From contig NZ_BMXI01000016.1 of assembly GCF_014651675.1 (NCBI RefSeq), positions 1-64,000 of the forward strand: a DNA stretch of 64,000 nt, written 5' to 3'. Within the stretch, counting starts at the first letter, position 1, and every line of letters begins with the position of its first letter. The stretch is from Roseibacillus persicicus. GTDB taxonomy: Bacteria > Verrucomicrobiota > Verrucomicrobiia > Verrucomicrobiales > Akkermansiaceae. Below are positions 46,723 to 55,480 of the stretch, piece after piece. The notes beneath the pieces are model-generated. The model did not search any database. It saw nothing but the letters and a program-made list of their open reading frames with translations, and was not told the DNA's origin. Position numbers and translations under genes: made by a program.

Positions 46723-49236
46723 ATGAAGAACAACCAACATCGCAAAACCCGAATTGCTTCGAATCCTCTCAGCAACGTTCTGCTCTGCAGCATGGCCGGC
46801 CTCCTTCCGGTGGCAGCGGGGACCATTGTGGTCACGACCGCCGATGACCAACTGGACGCCCCGGGTTCGGGTGGTCTGATTTCTCTTCGCGAAGCCATCC
46901 GGGATGCTCCCGATGAAGCGACTACAATCGAATTCGATGAGTCCCTGAGCGGAGCCATCTTCGCGCTCGATCCCAGCTTGGGCAGCTTGATCGTAGCAGA
47001 TCCCGACGCAGGAACGAGCCCGACCGACACAGGGCGACTGACCTTCGACGCCACCGGCCTCGCCAGCCCTCCGCGCATCTCTTCGCCCACTCTCAACGAA
47101 ACCAGTGGCGCCGCCCTCGAGGTCACCGGTCGGAGCGTGCGGCTGCGCAACATGGTGATCGAGAATGCCAGCCATCAGGGAATCCGGGTCGATGCGCTGG
47201 TCGATCTCCAACTGGAGAACGTGGACATTCGCCACTGCGACCACGCGGCCATTTGGTTTCAGGGCTTTGGCCTTTACATGACGGAATGCGAGATCCACGG
47301 CAACATCATCCCCAGCTCAGGCCTCGATGAAGAGGTAGCGGCAGTCTGGTTCGACAACGGATTCACCCTGAGCATGAACGCCTGCTCCATCTATCAGAAT
47401 GCGGGGCGCGGCATTCTCTGCGAGGCGTCCTCATCCTTTGGACGCTCGGCAGATCTCACGAATCTCACGATTGCAGAAAACAGTCCCAAGGATGCAGACA
47501 CTCCCTACGGCGGCATTTCTATCAATGGTTCACTCGCGACCGAGATCCGGCACTGCACCATCGTGGACAATGCTGGTGGCGGACTGGGTAGCACGAGCTC
47601 CAACACCCGAGCCTTCTCTTCTATCATCGCACGCAATTACTCGCGAGAGACCGGCGGACTCCTCAACCTCTCCGACAACGTCACCTCCCGGGGATACAAT
47701 CTATCCGATGATTCTCCCGCAGCCCTTGACCACCTCACGGACAAGACCAATCAGCTCCCGAGGCTCAGTCGCATTGGTTACTACGGCGGTCACGCTCCGA
47801 CTTGTTATCCGCTGGTGGGGTCCCCTGCCCTCAGCGCTGCCAATGCGGAAGATACCGAGAGCATTGATGGACGGGGCTACCCTCGCGAAATCAGCACCTC
47901 CAACAACAGCTCCCGAAACCTTCCTGACATCGGAGCCGTGGAGGTCAACACCTCCACCTCCCGCAGCCTCAACGTGGTCTCCACAACCGCCAGCGTTGTC
48001 GGCTCGTTGCAGAATCGGCTCGACCAGAATACCGTCTACCATCATCGCCGAATCACCTTCGATGCCAGTATGAGCGGGCAGACTTTTCTCTTTGAGAATA
48101 TTCAGAGTCTGGCGAACGATCAGCGCGTGGTGGTCGATGCTTCCGCCTTGGAAGAACCCATCATCCTTGAGACCGGCGGTCTTTATTCGGGAAAGGGTTC
48201 CAGCCTGAGCCTCATCAACGTGGTCCTTTCCGACTTCAATCTCACGGCCCAGTTCGATGGCTCCATCGGACTCAATTGCGCCGAGGTCACGGACACCTCC
48301 GTGAACCTGACCAGCTCGGGGAGAATGCTTCTCAACGAATGCGAAGTTCACGACACCACGACCTCGGGCACCTACTCGGTGGTGAGTTCTTTTGGGGCCG
48401 GCCACTTGCAAGTTTGGAACAGCACCTTTTCCAACAACGCTAAGACTGGCGAAGCCCACGGAGCGGCGATTCTAAGCACCTCCTCCAAGCCGAGCGAACT
48501 CTTCAACGTCACCTTCGACGGCAATCAAAGCAACAACGAGGGCGCGGCTATCTACCATGAGGGCGACCTGCTCGTCGCGCGCCATTGTAGCGTTCTGGAC
48601 ACGCAGAGTTCCTACGGGGCCTTTGCTTTCGGCCCCACTGCCAGCAGCCGAGTAACGGGTTGCCTCTTTGCGGGGAATCAAAACAGCAGCAACTCCAGCT
48701 TCGATGCCGACGTCCTCATCCCCTCGGGCAGTGAAGACAGGCATGACTTTTTCTGGAACTGGACCACCGCCATCAGCCCCCGTCCGGACGGATTCGAGGC
48801 CGGATCCCAGAATCAGATTGGAGCCGATGTTTCCCTCCGGGAACTGGGCGACTACGGCGGCAAAGTGCCCTCCCGCCCCCAGACAAGCGACAGCGGCCTA
48901 CTTGGGATCTTCTCTGGAATTCCCGCCCGGGCACTCGACGCCATTGGACAAGTCCCGGAAGGGATTCGTCCGGTGCCCGGAGCCGTCACTGAGACACAAA
49001 ATCAGGGCCAGCCTTTTGCCTCCATCGACTTGATATCGGTCTCGGGAAACACCGCCACTCTCACCATCAGTCGCACTCCTGGCAGTGCTTGGATTCTGTA
49101 TACTGGCGAGGCTCCCAATAGCCTATCCGCCACCAGCTACGAAGTGCCTTCCGAAGCTGCGGTGCCAGTGACCTTAAACGTTCTTCTCCCGAGCCCTCAT
49201 CCGGAACAATATTTCATGCAGTTGGAGGAAGACTAG
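46723..49236 (+). CDS. Secreted right-handed beta-helix repeat protein
   Basis: An 837-residue exported protein with a long signal peptide (about residues 1-33, ending PVAAGT). The domain opens with ISLREAIRDAP, typical of CSLREA-type and choice-of-anchor Q proteins. Then come many short beta repeats with Asn-rich ladders, e.g. ENVDIRHCDHAAIWF and NLTIAENS, consistent with a right-handed parallel beta-helix. The C-terminal region is a small beta-domain. No catalytic residues are obvious. It lies between the second sigma factor and the second kinase in the same direction, so it may be a target or ligand of that signalling set. Confidence 0.85.
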   Translation: MKNNQHRKTRIASNPLSNVLLCSMAGLLPVAAGTIVVTTADDQLDAPGSGGLISLREAIRDAPDEATTIEFDESLSGAIFALDPSLGSLIVADPDAGTSPTDTGRLTFDATGLASPPRISSPTLNETSGAALEVTGRSVRLRNMVIENASHQGIRVDALVDLQLENVDIRHCDHAAIWFQGFGLYMTECEIHGNIIPSSGLDEEVAAVWFDNGFTLSMNACSIYQNAGRGILCEASSSFGRSADLTNLTIAENSPKDADTPYGGISINGSLATEIRHCTIVDNAGGGLGSTSSNTRAFSSIIARNYSRETGGLLNLSDNVTSRGYNLSDDSPAALDHLTDKTNQLPRLSRIGYYGGHAPTCYPLVGSPALSAANAEDTESIDGRGYPREISTSNNSSRNLPDIGAVEVNTSTSRSLNVVSTTASVVGSLQNRLDQNTVYHHRRITFDASMSGQTFLFENIQSLANDQRVVVDASALEEPIILETGGLYSGKGSSLSLINVVLSDFNLTAQFDGSIGLNCAEVTDTSVNLTSSGRMLLNECEVHDTTTSGTYSVVSSFGAGHLQVWNSTFSNNAKTGEAHGAAILSTSSKPSELFNVTFDGNQSNNEGAAIYHEGDLLVARHCSVLDTQSSYGAFAFGPTASSRVTGCLFAGNQNSSNSSFDADVLIPSGSEDRHDFFWNWTTAISPRPDGFEAGSQNQIGADVSLRELGDYGGKVPSRPQTSDSGLLGIFSGIPARALDAIGQVPEGIRPVPGAVTETQNQGQPFASIDLISVSGNTATLTISRTPGSAWILYTGEAPNSLSATSYEVPSEAAVPVTLNVLLPSPHPEQYFMQLEED

Positions 49237-49259
49237 CTTCCGCTTCCAGCCGAAAGACA

Positions 49260-51392
49260 ATGCCAGCCCGTCCCGAAATATGCCCCCGATGCCAACAAGC
49301 CGTCCCACTCGAGGTGGAGGGACTCTGCCCCTGGTGCACCATGGCGGCACTGGCGGCTTTGAGGAAAAAAGAAGAGAGTCCCGGCCTCTCGGATTCCGCT
49401 CCTTCTATCGATGGGCTTACCGTCCACGAAGAGGTTGGCGAAGGAGGATTCGGCATTGTCTATCGGGCGACTCAAGTAGGGCTCGTGCAGCGAAAGGTCG
49501 CCCTCAAGGTGTTGAAACCAGGAGTCGATACCCGACAGGTCTTACGTCGCTTCGCAGCGGAGCAAAAAGCTCTCGCCCTGTTAGAGCATCCCTACATCGC
49601 CCGCATCTATCAGGCAGGGAGCACCAGTGACGGCTACCCCTACTTCACGATGGAGTTCATCGAAGGGCGCCCCATCACGGAAGCTCTCCACGGAGTGGAC
49701 TGGCGGAAGATTTTGGAAGTATTCCTCAAGGTCTGCGACGCCATAGATTACGCGCACGGCCAGGGCCTCATTCATCGCGACCTGAAGCCGTCCAATCTCC
49801 TCGTCACAACCAGTGGTCAGCCCAAGGTCATCGACTTCGGGCTCGCCAAAGTCGTCGACCCCACCCGGGAGGTCGGGATGACGCTCTACACCTTGGCTGA
49901 GAAGTCACTGGGAACTCCCGGCTACATGGCACCGGAGCAAAAGGTGGAAGGCGGCCTCGTCGACGAGCGAAGTGACCTTTACTCCCTGGGAGCCATCCTC
50001 TTCGAGCTCCTAACGGGGACGACACTGCCCGAGAATCGAGTGCCCCCGCCCTCTACCCTCACCCTGCAACAATTCCCCCTAGCCTTTGACGAAGTGGTAG
50101 CCAAAGCAATCGCGCTCACTCCCGAACAGCGCTATCAAACCGTGGAGGAACTTGCCGCTGACCTGAAAAGGATCGAACTCGGGGAGCCACTCGGAATTCA
50201 ATCGGCAAAGTCTCACAAGACAAAGAAAAGCGCCCTCGCGCTCGCCGCCATCCTCATTGCATTCACATGCTTGTTAGCTTTCTTTTGGCCGAGTGAGAGA
50301 GAACAACCTCGGGCAACTCCGCTCCCGACTCCTCTCACCGAGCCGAGCATCATCTTCGAAAACGTCACCAAAACCCCTCTCGAAATTCTAACAACCCCGG
50401 ACGGACGATATGGCTTGGCGCTCTTTCGCAGCGGAGGACGGGCGGTCTTCTTTGATGCCCAGACCGGAGAGGAAACCGGAACGATTCTCCCACTTCCCTC
50501 GGCACCGTTCTCCGGTTCAATTGGCGTTGACGATCGTAGCTTTCTCGTCGGTCTCAATGACGGCACCTTTCGCAACTACGAGGCATCTAGTAGCAAACCA
50601 CTCAGCTCGCCCTTCAATCTCACTCCCGGATACCCGGGCCGAGTCGATCGCATCAGTCAATACCGCAGCACTTCTGGCGAGGTTCACATCCTGAGCACCT
50701 CCGGCGACAAGCGGCTCCGAATCTGGAACTCTGGACTTCAGGAGGTTTCCAGTCTTCCGCTCATCGACTCGCCCTACGGTCTGGCGGTTCATCCAAAGGG
50801 CACCCAAGCTCTGGTCGGAAGCCTGGGCGGGCAGCTCAACTGGATTGATTTGGAAAAGCAGGAGGTCATTGGAGTTCTAAAGGGAATTTCCAGTCACCCG
50901 CTCAGCATTCAGTATTCTCCCGATGGCCGCCTCTTCGCAGTTTGTTCAGACCGGGGGCAGATTCGGGTTTGGACCGAGACGGGCGATGTTCATCAGGTCT
51001 TTCGGCTGCCCGAACGCATCGAAGGTTTCTCCTTTTCCCCCGATTCCCGTCTCCTCGCCGCCACGTGCCACGATGGCTGGGTCCGGCTGTGGAACCTCGG
51101 CTCCGGAGTTCTCCTTCACCGGTTTCCCCACGACCACGAGGTCCTCTGCGTGGCCTTTTCCCCCGACGGCAAGCTCCTTGCCAGCGGAGGACAGGATTTC
51201 ATGGTGCGCTTGTGGGAGGTGGAAAGCGGAAGACCCGCGCGCGAGCCCTGGAGGGTCAACTCGGCGGTGTCCAAGATGCGATTCGTCGAGCGGTTGGACG
51301 AGGGCTGCAACCTCGCGGTCCTGACCTGGGAACGCGCGGTCAGACTCTACCCCGTGCGGCCCGAGGATCTCGATCCGCGGCCGGAATCGTAA
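49260..51392 (+). CDS. Membrane Ser/Thr kinase with WD40-like repeats (second)
   Basis: A 710-residue kinase of the same design as the first. A zinc ribbon holds C8, C11, C23 and C26. The kinase domain runs from about 55 to 305, with P-loop VGEGGFGIVYRA, K83 in VALK, HRDLKPSN at 172-179, DFG at 192-194 and APE at 224-226. A transmembrane helix lies at 323-343 (KSALALAAILIAFTCLLAFF). WD40-like repeats follow at about 365-710, with IRVWTETG, VRLWNLGSG and VRLWEVESG. Unlike the first, no TPR-like stretch was seen. It begins 23 bp after the beta-helix gene. Confidence 0.9.
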   Translation: MPARPEICPRCQQAVPLEVEGLCPWCTMAALAALRKKEESPGLSDSAPSIDGLTVHEEVGEGGFGIVYRATQVGLVQRKVALKVLKPGVDTRQVLRRFAAEQKALALLEHPYIARIYQAGSTSDGYPYFTMEFIEGRPITEALHGVDWRKILEVFLKVCDAIDYAHGQGLIHRDLKPSNLLVTTSGQPKVIDFGLAKVVDPTREVGMTLYTLAEKSLGTPGYMAPEQKVEGGLVDERSDLYSLGAILFELLTGTTLPENRVPPPSTLTLQQFPLAFDEVVAKAIALTPEQRYQTVEELAADLKRIELGEPLGIQSAKSHKTKKSALALAAILIAFTCLLAFFWPSEREQPRATPLPTPLTEPSIIFENVTKTPLEILTTPDGRYGLALFRSGGRAVFFDAQTGEETGTILPLPSAPFSGSIGVDDRSFLVGLNDGTFRNYEASSSKPLSSPFNLTPGYPGRVDRISQYRSTSGEVHILSTSGDKRLRIWNSGLQEVSSLPLIDSPYGLAVHPKGTQALVGSLGGQLNWIDLEKQEVIGVLKGISSHPLSIQYSPDGRLFAVCSDRGQIRVWTETGDVHQVFRLPERIEGFSFSPDSRLLAATCHDGWVRLWNLGSGVLLHRFPHDHEVLCVAFSPDGKLLASGGQDFMVRLWEVESGRPAREPWRVNSAVSKMRFVERLDEGCNLAVLTWERAVRLYPVRPEDLDPRPES

Positions 51393-51520
51393 AAAAGTGC
51401 CCCACAAGCGAACGAATCCGCTCCGCTGGCAGGAAAGAGAAAGATTTCACTCGAAATTTTGCCCTCTCCGGTTCATTGAACCCCTTCGCCGTACGGTCAT
51501 ATCCGGGCGGCTTTTGGACC

Positions 51521-52804
51521 ATGAATACCGTAGTCGTAGGCCTCCAATGGGGTGATGAAGGAAAAGGGAAAGTCGTAGATCTGCTCACTGAAGATGCTGA
51601 CTTGGTCGTGCGCGGCCAAGGGGGCGCGAACGCGGGTCACACCGTCATCGTTGAAGACAAAAAATACGTCCTCCACCTGTTCCCCTCCGGCATTCTCTGG
51701 CCCGGCAAGCAGAATATCATCAGCAACGGAGTGGTGCTGGACCCCATCAGCCTATGCGAGGAAATCACCACCCTGGAAGGCCAAGGCATCGTCATCAATC
51801 CTGAGAAGCTGCTCATCTCCGACCGTGCCCACCTGGTGCTTCCCCTCCACCGCGAGCTCGACGCCGCCCGCGAGGCCAAGCTCGGCGACAAAAAGATTGG
51901 CACCACCAAGCGCGGTATTGGCCCCGCCTACGCCGACAAGGCCAACCGCCAGGGCATCCGCCTCGCCGACGCCATTCGCCCCGAAAAGCTCCGCGAACTC
52001 TTGGAAATTCGCGTTCCGGAAGCCAACGCCACTCTCGAGCCCCTCGGACTGGAAACCTTCACCGTCGACGGCATCATCGATGCCATCACCCCAGCCCTCG
52101 AGCGCCTCCGCCCGCACATCGCGGACATCATCCCCGTCGTTCACAAGGCCTGGAAAGCCAAGGAGACCATCCTCTTTGAAGGAGCCCAAGGGACCTTCCT
52201 TGATATCGACTTTGGCACCTATCCTTTTGTCACCTCCTCGAACACCACTTCGGGCGGTTGCACCACCGGAACCGGACTGCCTCCCCTCGCCATCGAGGCG
52301 GTCGTGGGAGTCTGCAAAGCCTACACCACCCGCGTTGGCTCAGGGCCTTTCCCAACCGATAACGAGGACCTCGCCAACTACCTGCACGGCCTCGGCCGCG
52401 AGTTCGGCGCTACCACCGGCCGGGCCCGCTCTTGCGGTTGGCTCGATACCGTTCTTTTGCGCTACTCCTGCATGGTCAACGGAGTCACCGGCCTCGCCAT
52501 CACCTGCCTCGACGGTCTGGACGAGCGCGATACGATACAAATCTGCACTCACTACGAAATCGACGGTGAGAAGCACGAATTCCCACCCGCCGACCGCGAT
52601 GCCTGGGACCGCATCGTCCCCGTCTACGAAACTCTCCCCGGCTGGAAAGAGGACACCACTTCATGCAACACTTGGGGAGACCTTCCCGAGAATGCAAAAG
52701 CCTACCTCACCCGCCTGTCCGAACTCTCCGGAGCTCCCATCTCCCACGTCGGAATCGGCCCGGGCCGGGATCAGACGATCCTGGTTGAGCAATCGGCGGG
52801 CTAG
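51521..52804 (+). CDS. purA: Adenylosuccinate synthetase
   Basis: A 427-residue enzyme joining IMP and aspartate with GTP in AMP synthesis. The P-loop-like start VVGLQWGDEGKGKVVDLL is at residues 4-21, with catalytic Asp in the GDEGKGK motif. TTKRGIGPAYADK and QGTFLDIDFGTYPFVTSSNT are further signatures. The ATG at 51521 gives the family N-terminus, and longer upstream frames overlap the kinase gene. The length is normal. Confidence 0.96.
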   Translation: MNTVVVGLQWGDEGKGKVVDLLTEDADLVVRGQGGANAGHTVIVEDKKYVLHLFPSGILWPGKQNIISNGVVLDPISLCEEITTLEGQGIVINPEKLLISDRAHLVLPLHRELDAAREAKLGDKKIGTTKRGIGPAYADKANRQGIRLADAIRPEKLRELLEIRVPEANATLEPLGLETFTVDGIIDAITPALERLRPHIADIIPVVHKAWKAKETILFEGAQGTFLDIDFGTYPFVTSSNTTSGGCTTGTGLPPLAIEAVVGVCKAYTTRVGSGPFPTDNEDLANYLHGLGREFGATTGRARSCGWLDTVLLRYSCMVNGVTGLAITCLDGLDERDTIQICTHYEIDGEKHEFPPADRDAWDRIVPVYETLPGWKEDTTSCNTWGDLPENAKAYLTRLSELSGAPISHVGIGPGRDQTILVEQSAG

Positions 52805-52820
52805 GCCCTGCGAACGCGAT

Positions 52821-53157
52821 ATTTGGTTTTGGTCTTTGGTTGTTGGGATTCCTTTTAGGACGATGATTGGCTATCGGGACCTTCAGTTTTGGCAAGAGGC
52901 TCGAGAACGTTCGATTGAGATTGATCTCATATCTGTGTGTTGCTTACCCGATTTCGAAAAGCTCGAAGGAATTAGCCAAATGCGCGGCAGCTCGAAACGC
53001 TGCACGCAACTGGTTTCATGGCAGAGCTGAAAGCCTATCACTTCCTTTATCCCCGCCCCGACACCCTCGGCCGAAAGCTCAACAACTTCATCCAATCAGT
53101 AGAACGCACCCACCGCTCGAAACCGTCCCCCTAAAGTCCCAACATTCAAAAAACAAC
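52821..53157. mobile_element. Decayed four-helix bundle cassette (purA-uppS gap)
   Basis: The left side is made of TTTGGT-type units (52821-52850, about a 6-7-nt period). The right side at about 53135-53157 is a weaker inverted match (GTTGGG core). Between them lies a broken four-helix bundle gene. The cassette fills the gap between the purA stop and the uppS start, just as the intact cassette fills the nuoI-nuoJ gap. The arm alignment is loose, so boundaries are approximate. Confidence 0.55.
52863..53134 (+). pseudogene. Remnant of a four-helix bundle protein gene
   Basis: The 5' part (52863-53030) reads GYRDLQFWQEARERSIEI ... LEGISQMRGSSK, matching the first two helices of the S23/IVP-type family. 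The 3' part, in another frame (to the TAA at 53132), reads LGRKLNNFIQSVERTHRS, which matches the family's last helix. The central ANIAEGxGR region is missing and the frame shifts near 52990-53018, so an internal deletion has inactivated it. It is an independent, older copy of the family seen in the nuo operon. Confidence 0.7.
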
Positions 53158-53179
53158 ATCGCCACCGAGCTCATCTCAC

Positions 53180-53890
53180 ATGCCCACTTCACCAAACATT
53201 CCCGAGCACATCGCCATCATCATGGACGGCAACGGCCGTTGGGCGAAGGAGCGTGGTTTACCGCGGCGTGACGGCCATCGGGCGGGTGCCGAATCGGTGA
53301 GAGAGGCGGTGGAAACTTGCAAAGAGCTGGGTGTCAAATACCTCACCCTCTATGCTTTTTCTTCAGAAAACTGGAGTCGGCCCCAGAGCGAAATCGATGC
53401 CCTGATGCTGCTTCTGGATCGCTTTTTGGCGGAAAAGACCAAGGAACTGAACAAGCAAAAGGTGCGACTCCACACCATCGGCCAAATCGATCGTCTGCCG
53501 GAAAAAAACCAGCGTCGAATCGCGCGAGCCAAAGAGGAAACTGCGGAAAATACCGACCTCAACCTCATCCTCGCCCTCTCCTACGGCGGCCGGGAGGAAA
53601 TCACGGGAGCGGTCAGAAAGATCGCGGAAGAAGTGCAGGCCGGAAAAGTGAAACCCGAGGACGTCACGAAAGACCTCGTGGCGCAAAACCTCGACACAGC
53701 CAACTTCCCCGACCCGGATCTGTTGGTGCGGACTTCGGGCGAGATGCGGCTCTCCAATTTTCTTCTGTGGCAGCTATCCTACGCCGAAATCGTGACCACC
53801 AAGAAATACTGGCCAGATTTCAAGCGTGCCGACTTGCAGGCTGCGGTCGAAGAATACACCCGCCGCCACCGGCGCTTCGGGGGACTTTAA
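53180..53890 (+). CDS. uppS: Isoprenyl transferase (undecaprenyl diphosphate synthase)
   Basis: A 236-residue cis-prenyltransferase that makes the C55 carrier lipid for cell-wall and LPS synthesis. The catalytic Asp is in IIMDGNGRWAKERG at about residue 16, followed by HRAGAESV, YAFSSENWSRP and the C-terminal RTSGEMRLSNFLLWQLSYAE. Length and motif spacing are normal. The cassette remnant lies upstream, so its promoter position is unclear. Confidence 0.95.
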   Translation: MPTSPNIPEHIAIIMDGNGRWAKERGLPRRDGHRAGAESVREAVETCKELGVKYLTLYAFSSENWSRPQSEIDALMLLLDRFLAEKTKELNKQKVRLHTIGQIDRLPEKNQRRIARAKEETAENTDLNLILALSYGGREEITGAVRKIAEEVQAGKVKPEDVTKDLVAQNLDTANFPDPDLLVRTSGEMRLSNFLLWQLSYAEIVTTKKYWPDFKRADLQAAVEEYTRRHRRFGGL

Positions 53891-53951
53891 GCCCGGACCG
53901 CGAGAGCCCTCACTCGCCCCGGTGGACTGATGCAATGAGACCTAAGCCCCG

Positions 53952-54473
53952 CTAGGACTCTTCTCTGCGGGCGAGAAGCCAGAGATAATCGGACAGCCGA
54001 TTGAGAAAGAGTGTGATCTGGGGCAGAGGTCCCTCCTCGGCGAGCGCAAGCGCCTTGCGTTCAGCGCGGCGAGCTCCCGTTCGGGCCTGGTCGAGAAAGG
54101 CGGCTGCCAATGAGCCCGCAGCGCCCGGCCGAGCCCATCCGGCGAAACTCACCCCCGCCGCCTCGATGGCCTTGGCACGCTCTTCCACGGTAGCCACTTC
54201 CTCGGGCCCAATCTGGGGCATGGTATCACCAGCGTAGCGTTCCAGGTCCTCCGGCAACACCGCCAGCTCCCCCATCAGGCCCACCAACTTTTCCTGCAGC
54301 CAATCGACCTCCACGGCGAGACTCTCGCTCCCATGGCAGCGGACGACTCCCAAGGTGGTATTCAGCTCATCAATCGCCCCCAGCGTCGCCACCCGGAGGG
54401 ACGTCTTTGCGATTCGCTTTCCATATAACAAATCCGTGTAACCTTCATCTCCCCGTCCCGTAATGATGCTCAT
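53952..54473 (-). CDS. Corrinoid adenosyltransferase, PduO type
   Basis: A 173-residue cob(I)alamin adenosyltransferase that makes adenosylcobalamin from ATP and reduced corrinoid. The N-terminus TGRGDEGYTDLLYGKRIAK corresponds to the family ATP-binding TRxGDxGxT motif, with GR in place of TR. Later come LGAIDELNTTLGVVR and the RTGARRAERKALAL helix with the conserved Arg pair. No cobalamin riboswitch was recognised upstream. It converges on uppS. Confidence 0.9.
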   Translation of the reverse strand: MSIITGRGDEGYTDLLYGKRIAKTSLRVATLGAIDELNTTLGVVRCHGSESLAVEVDWLQEKLVGLMGELAVLPEDLERYAGDTMPQIGPEEVATVEERAKAIEAAGVSFAGWARPGAAGSLAAAFLDQARTGARRAERKALALAEEGPLPQITLFLNRLSDYLWLLARREES

Positions 54474-54552
54474 CCCGCAAGCTGTAGCCCAGTTCCCCGC
54501 CCAAATCCACCCTCGACAACGCAGGCCTCAGTTGCCAATTTTTTCCCGCCTC

Positions 54553-55362
54553 ATGAAACTACAATATTTTTCTCTCTTACCCCTTCTGGCCGCGACCTCT
54601 CTGGTGGCCCAGGAAGGAGCACCGGCCAAACCAACGGAAGCCCCGGCCCAGCCCGCGGCTGAGACCGATCCCGCCGTCATCAAGTCCAACTCATCCTATG
54701 GATTCGGCTACAACAATGGTAATGCCTTCAAGCAACAGATGAGCCGCTTCGGTCTGGGCGCCGACGACATCGACCGCGATCAATTCATCAAAGGCTTTAT
54801 GGACGCCTTGGACGGGAACGATCCTGCCAATGGCCAGGACGCGCTTAACGCGGCCATGCTGGGACTGCGCAATCAGATCCAAGAACGAGAGAAAGCTCTC
54901 GGAGAGGAAAATCTCAAGGCTGCCGAGGACTTCCTCACCAAGAACAAGTCTCGCGAAGGAGTGGTCACCACCGACTCCGGCCTCCAATACGAGGTTCTCA
55001 AAGCTGGCGAAGGCCCCAAGCACGATGGCAGCGAAGGAGCCAAGTTTCTCGTCAACTACAAGGGAACTCTGATCGATGGCACCGAGTTCGATGCTTCTCC
55101 CGAAGGATCTCCCGTTCCCATGAACCTCAATGTGGTGCCCGGCTTCCGCGAGGCGCTCACCTCCATGAACGTCGGCTCCAAGTGGAAAATCTACCTCAAG
55201 CCCGACCTTGCGTATGGCGAAAATCGTCGCAACGAGCTCATCGGACCAAACTCCGCGCTGATCTTTGAAGTGGAATTGACCGAGATTCAGAAGGCGGCTC
55301 CACGCCCCAAGGCGGTCTCCCCGCCTATCCAGATTCCTCCCGCTCCCAAGAAGGCTGAGTAA
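54553..55362 (+). CDS. Exported FKBP-type peptidyl-prolyl isomerase
   Basis: A 269-residue protein with a signal peptide at about 1-19 (ends SLVAQ). An Ala/Pro-rich linker is followed by an N-terminal dimerisation domain (MIP/FkpA type, YGFGYNNGNAFKQQM) at about 45-140. The FKBP domain is at about 142-250 (VNYKGTLIDGTEFDAS to LIFEVELTEI), with a conserved FKBP core and a Pro-rich tail. It likely folds periplasmic or outer-membrane proteins. The ATG at 54553 creates the signal peptide; a longer in-frame start at 54463 does not. Confidence 0.92.
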   Translation: MKLQYFSLLPLLAATSLVAQEGAPAKPTEAPAQPAAETDPAVIKSNSSYGFGYNNGNAFKQQMSRFGLGADDIDRDQFIKGFMDALDGNDPANGQDALNAAMLGLRNQIQEREKALGEENLKAAEDFLTKNKSREGVVTTDSGLQYEVLKAGEGPKHDGSEGAKFLVNYKGTLIDGTEFDASPEGSPVPMNLNVVPGFREALTSMNVGSKWKIYLKPDLAYGENRRNELIGPNSALIFEVELTEIQKAAPRPKAVSPPIQIPPAPKKAE

Positions 55363-55388
55363 AAGGACTCGGACCTCATTTTTCAAAG

Positions 55389-55417
55389 AAGGAAGGGCAG
55401 CGATGCTCTTCCTTTTT
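55389..55417 (+). terminator. Terminator after the FKBP gene
   Basis: The stem AAGGAAG/CTTCCTT (7 bp) with a 12-nt loop is followed by a T-run of five further T. It lies about 27 bp after the stop codon. Confidence 0.75.
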
Positions 55418-55480
55418 TTGTGTTCAAAGGAGAGCACCCGCCTGCTCTGCCAAGCGTTCCTTCTTCATAGAGAATACCCG

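Noticed and set aside
50942-51520. Upstream extension of purA
   Set aside because: The same frame runs on for 193 codons into the kinase gene but in another reading frame, and PurA matches begin at the ATG at 51521.
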